This document shows positions 62,059 to 64,000 of a stretch of DNA of 64,000 bases, one piece after another. A program made the position numbers and the translations under genes. Position 1 is the first letter of the stretch. The number at the start of each line of letters is the position of its first letter. The notes under the pieces were generated by a model. That model searched no databases. It saw only the letters and a list, made by a program, of their open reading frames with translations, and was not told where the DNA came from. Source of the DNA: Phycisphaerales bacterium (GTDB lineage Bacteria; Planctomycetota; Phycisphaerae; Phycisphaerales; UBA1924); contig JAJDDF010000001.1 of assembly GCA_029260455.1 (NCBI GenBank), forward strand, positions 1-64,000. Direction: 5' to 3'.

Positions 62059-63201
62059 TCAGCTGCGCTGATCCATCGGCGTATAGGGCTGGTTGTGCGG
62101 CCCAACATAACGCACCGTCGGGCGATACAGCCGGTTGTCGGACAACTGCTCGAGCAGATGCCCGCTCCATCCTGCAAGACGCGACATTGCAAACATCGGC
62201 GTGAACAAATCAAGTTTCAACCCGATGCAGTGGTACGTCGTCGCCGAATAGAAATCGACGTTCGGGTAAATACCCTTCGCCCCGACTTCGCGTTCCATCA
62301 CCTGCTCGATGCGATGGCTTTTTTCGTAGAGCGCCGTGTTGCCAGTGTCTTCTGCAAGCTGCTTGGCAAGGCTTTGCAGGTCAGTAGCGCGCGGGTCTTT
62401 GGTCTTATAGACGCGGTGTCCAAAGCCCATGATCCGGTCTTTGCGGACAAGCTTGTCCATCACAAATGCTTCTGCAGCGTCGACAGATGGAATCGCATTG
62501 AGCATGTCCATCACGCCCTCATTGGCACCACCATGAAGCGGCCCGCGCAGTGAACCCACCGCGCCTGTCAGCGCCGAATACACATCACTCAACGTCGAAA
62601 TAATCACGCGCGCGGTGAATGTTGAGTTGTTCAGGCCATGATCGGCATGCAGGATCATGCACACATCAAAGGCACGCGCCATCGTTGCGGTCGGGCGCTT
62701 GCCGTTGAGCATGTACAGGAAATTTTCTGCAAAGCTGAGTGAATCATCCGGCTTGATCGGCGCTTCACCCCGACGGTACCGGTCAAAGTTTGCCACGATC
62801 GCGGGTGCACTTGCAAGAATCTTGAGGGATTTCTCTCGGGCAGAAGCGACATCATTGGCATTCGGAGTCGTGTCATAAAGTGCAAGCAGCGAAATCATCG
62901 TGCGAAGCACATGCATCGGCTGCGCATCTTTGGGCAGCTCGCTGATGCGCTGCATCACCGCCGCCGGGGGGTCATACTGCCCGCGCAGCTCGCGCGTGAA
63001 ACTATCGAGTTCAGCTTTTGAGGGCAGACGCCGGTTCCACAGGAGGAACACCGTCTCTTCAAAGTTCGAATGAGCCGACAGCTCACCAATCGGGATCCCG
63101 ACATACTCGAGAATCCCTTTCTGACCATTGATGAATGACATCTCGGTCTCGGCGGCGACGACGCCTTCGAGGCCCTTCGGAATCGCGGGCGCAGCGGTCA
63201 T
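62059..63201 (-). CDS. gltA: Citrate synthase
   Basis: The 380-residue enzyme condenses acetyl-CoA and oxaloacetate. Catalytic residues are His in HADHGLNNSTFTAR, His in MGFGHRVYK and Asp in NVDFYSATTY. LRGPLHGGANEGVMDML is also typical. The length fits the short dimeric type, a group that also includes 2-methylcitrate synthases, so the substrate is not fully certain. It is divergent from guanine deaminase, and the methyltransferase gene follows almost at once. Confidence 0.93.
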   Translation of the reverse strand: MTAAPAIPKGLEGVVAAETEMSFINGQKGILEYVGIPIGELSAHSNFEETVFLLWNRRLPSKAELDSFTRELRGQYDPPAAVMQRISELPKDAQPMHVLRTMISLLALYDTTPNANDVASAREKSLKILASAPAIVANFDRYRRGEAPIKPDDSLSFAENFLYMLNGKRPTATMARAFDVCMILHADHGLNNSTFTARVIISTLSDVYSALTGAVGSLRGPLHGGANEGVMDMLNAIPSVDAAEAFVMDKLVRKDRIMGFGHRVYKTKDPRATDLQSLAKQLAEDTGNTALYEKSHRIEQVMEREVGAKGIYPNVDFYSATTYHCIGLKLDLFTPMFAMSRLAGWSGHLLEQLSDNRLYRPTVRYVGPHNQPYTPMDQRS

Positions 63202-63269
63202 AGACTATGGCCTTTCTTTCTCTGGTACGCTTCATCGCGTTGATGTCACGGGCAAACCCCGCCCACCAA

Positions 63270-63296
63270 TTGCACGATAGCTTTCACTCATACTAT
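63270..63296 (+). promoter_or_regulatory. Possible promoter for guanine deaminase
   Basis: TTGCAC (63270-63275) and TACTAT (63291-63296) lie 15 bases apart, shorter than usual. The -10 is again inside CATACTATG, the string seen before rpsU. The leader would be about 50 bases. Confidence 0.3.
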
Positions 63297-63350
63297 GGGC
63301 ACTGACCCTAGCCTTCAAACTGTCCGCGAAATGAATTTCGGAACTGCTTC

Positions 63351-64000
63351 ATGATTGTCCAGGGACGACTCCTTATTGATCCCGATCACCCGCCGGAGCT
63401 GGGGTGGATTGAAATTTCCCCCGCTGAGGGTGATGCTCCGGCGATGATCAAAAAGATCGCCTTCGGAGAGATTCCCGATGACCTCGCCCCACCCACTTTC
63501 GGCGGCCGGGATCGGCTGATCTGCCCGGCTTTTGCTGATGCCCACTTCCATGTCCCCCAGATTGATTCCGCCGGGTGCGATGGCATGCCCCTCCTCGAAT
63601 GGCTTGACACCGTCATATTTCCCGCTGAGGCCTGGTGGGGAAAAGGTGGGGCCATCCCCTCCACACGCACCGCAGCCAGACGTCTCGTGAATCAGGGCAC
63701 CTCGCTCGTCGCGGCGTATCTGACGGCCCACGCACAGGCCGCCCAAGAATCTGCGTCATTTCTTGCTGCGAGCACCCCCCTGCGGTTCATCGCCGGGCGG
63801 GTCGCTATGGACCGGTGCGCGCCGGAATCTTTGACTGGTGAAGATATCGCCCGTGTGAGTGGCACACCGACCCCCTCGCCGATCATGCCGAACCTGTCCA
63901 AATCGCCGCGCCATCGCGTATCCGTAAATCCGCGTTTTGCCATTTCATGCACGCCGGAACTGCTCGCCGAGTGCGGCTGGGCGCTGCGTGACCGTCCCGA
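63351..64000 (+). CDS. Guanine deaminase-like amidohydrolase, N-terminal part cut by window edge
   Basis: A reading frame from ATG 63351 stays open for 216 codons to the window end. It begins MIVQGRLLIDPDHPPELGWI. The metal-binding HxH lies in ICPAFADAHFHVPQIDSAG, followed by LLEWLDTVIFPAEAWW and later RFIAGRVAMDRCAPESL. This matches guanine deaminase, which converts guanine to xanthine. A TAG at 63309-63311 bars an upstream start in frame. There is no clear ribosome site. The C-terminal zinc ligands are outside the window. Confidence 0.88.
   Translation, partial: MIVQGRLLIDPDHPPELGWIEISPAEGDAPAMIKKIAFGEIPDDLAPPTFGGRDRLICPAFADAHFHVPQIDSAGCDGMPLLEWLDTVIFPAEAWWGKGGAIPSTRTAARRLVNQGTSLVAAYLTAHAQAAQESASFLAASTPLRFIAGRVAMDRCAPESLTGEDIARVSGTPTPSPIMPNLSKSPRHRVSVNPRFAISCTPELLAECGWALRDRP

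Overview
The window looks like a chromosomal segment of a planctomycete, most plausibly of the class Phycisphaerae. Pointers are a LEPR-XLL-type N-terminus on a giant secreted protein, an IPTL-CTERM surface protein, a membrane pyrophosphatase, a quinone-linked succinate dehydrogenase with a single fused cytochrome b subunit, several PAPS sulfotransferases and a type III polyketide synthase cluster. This assignment is inferred from gene content, not from a marker-gene tree.

Layout. 1-841 is a scar region: the end of an IS5-family insertion sequence, two small palindromes and the 3' half of a tRNA-Lys gene. 842-3710 is a three-gene phenolic-lipid type cluster (type III PKS, flavoprotein, methyltransferase). 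3855-6966 holds a YtoQ-like protein and a two-gene ABC exporter. 7101-31792 is a large signalling region. It contains a hybrid kinase, a split PAS/soluble-receptor pair, FapA, a nine-gene chemosensory operon (cheA-cheW-mcp-cheR-cheD-HDOD-cheY-cheX-cheB, read right to left) and a rightward globin - Hpt - REC-GGDEF-EAL - MASE3 hybrid kinase run. That run holds every step of a phosphorelay ending in cyclic-di-GMP turnover. 31765-34023 is an orphan Eco57I-type DNA methyltransferase.

34112-36265 is a tightly overlapping four-gene operon for a membrane redox complex: two tiny membrane proteins, a ferric-reductase-like cytochrome b fused to a Rieske domain, and a membrane-anchored protein with a Cys/His signature I cannot name. 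It runs head-on into a VKOR-DsbA fusion. 37791-43584 carries envelope proteins (IPTL-CTERM protein, a nitrilase-less Lnt-like membrane protein, a LEPR-XLL cyclophilin, a DUF1573 protein). 43705-47971 is sdhB-sdhA-sdhC plus a DUF1844 gene. 48067-53019 is housekeeping (SurA-like foldase, YraN, a histidine kinase, RsfS, a NYN protein, bS21). 53151-55913 is hppA with an unusual extra domain. 55954-62056 is a surface-modification block with three sulfotransferases, a glycosyltransferase and a methyltransferase, interrupted by tag and a PLP dehydratase. 62059-64000 holds citrate synthase and the start of guanine deaminase, cut by the window edge.

The strongest candidates for something new are the globin/c-di-GMP phosphorelay (26773-31792) and the cytochrome b-Rieske operon (34112-36265).
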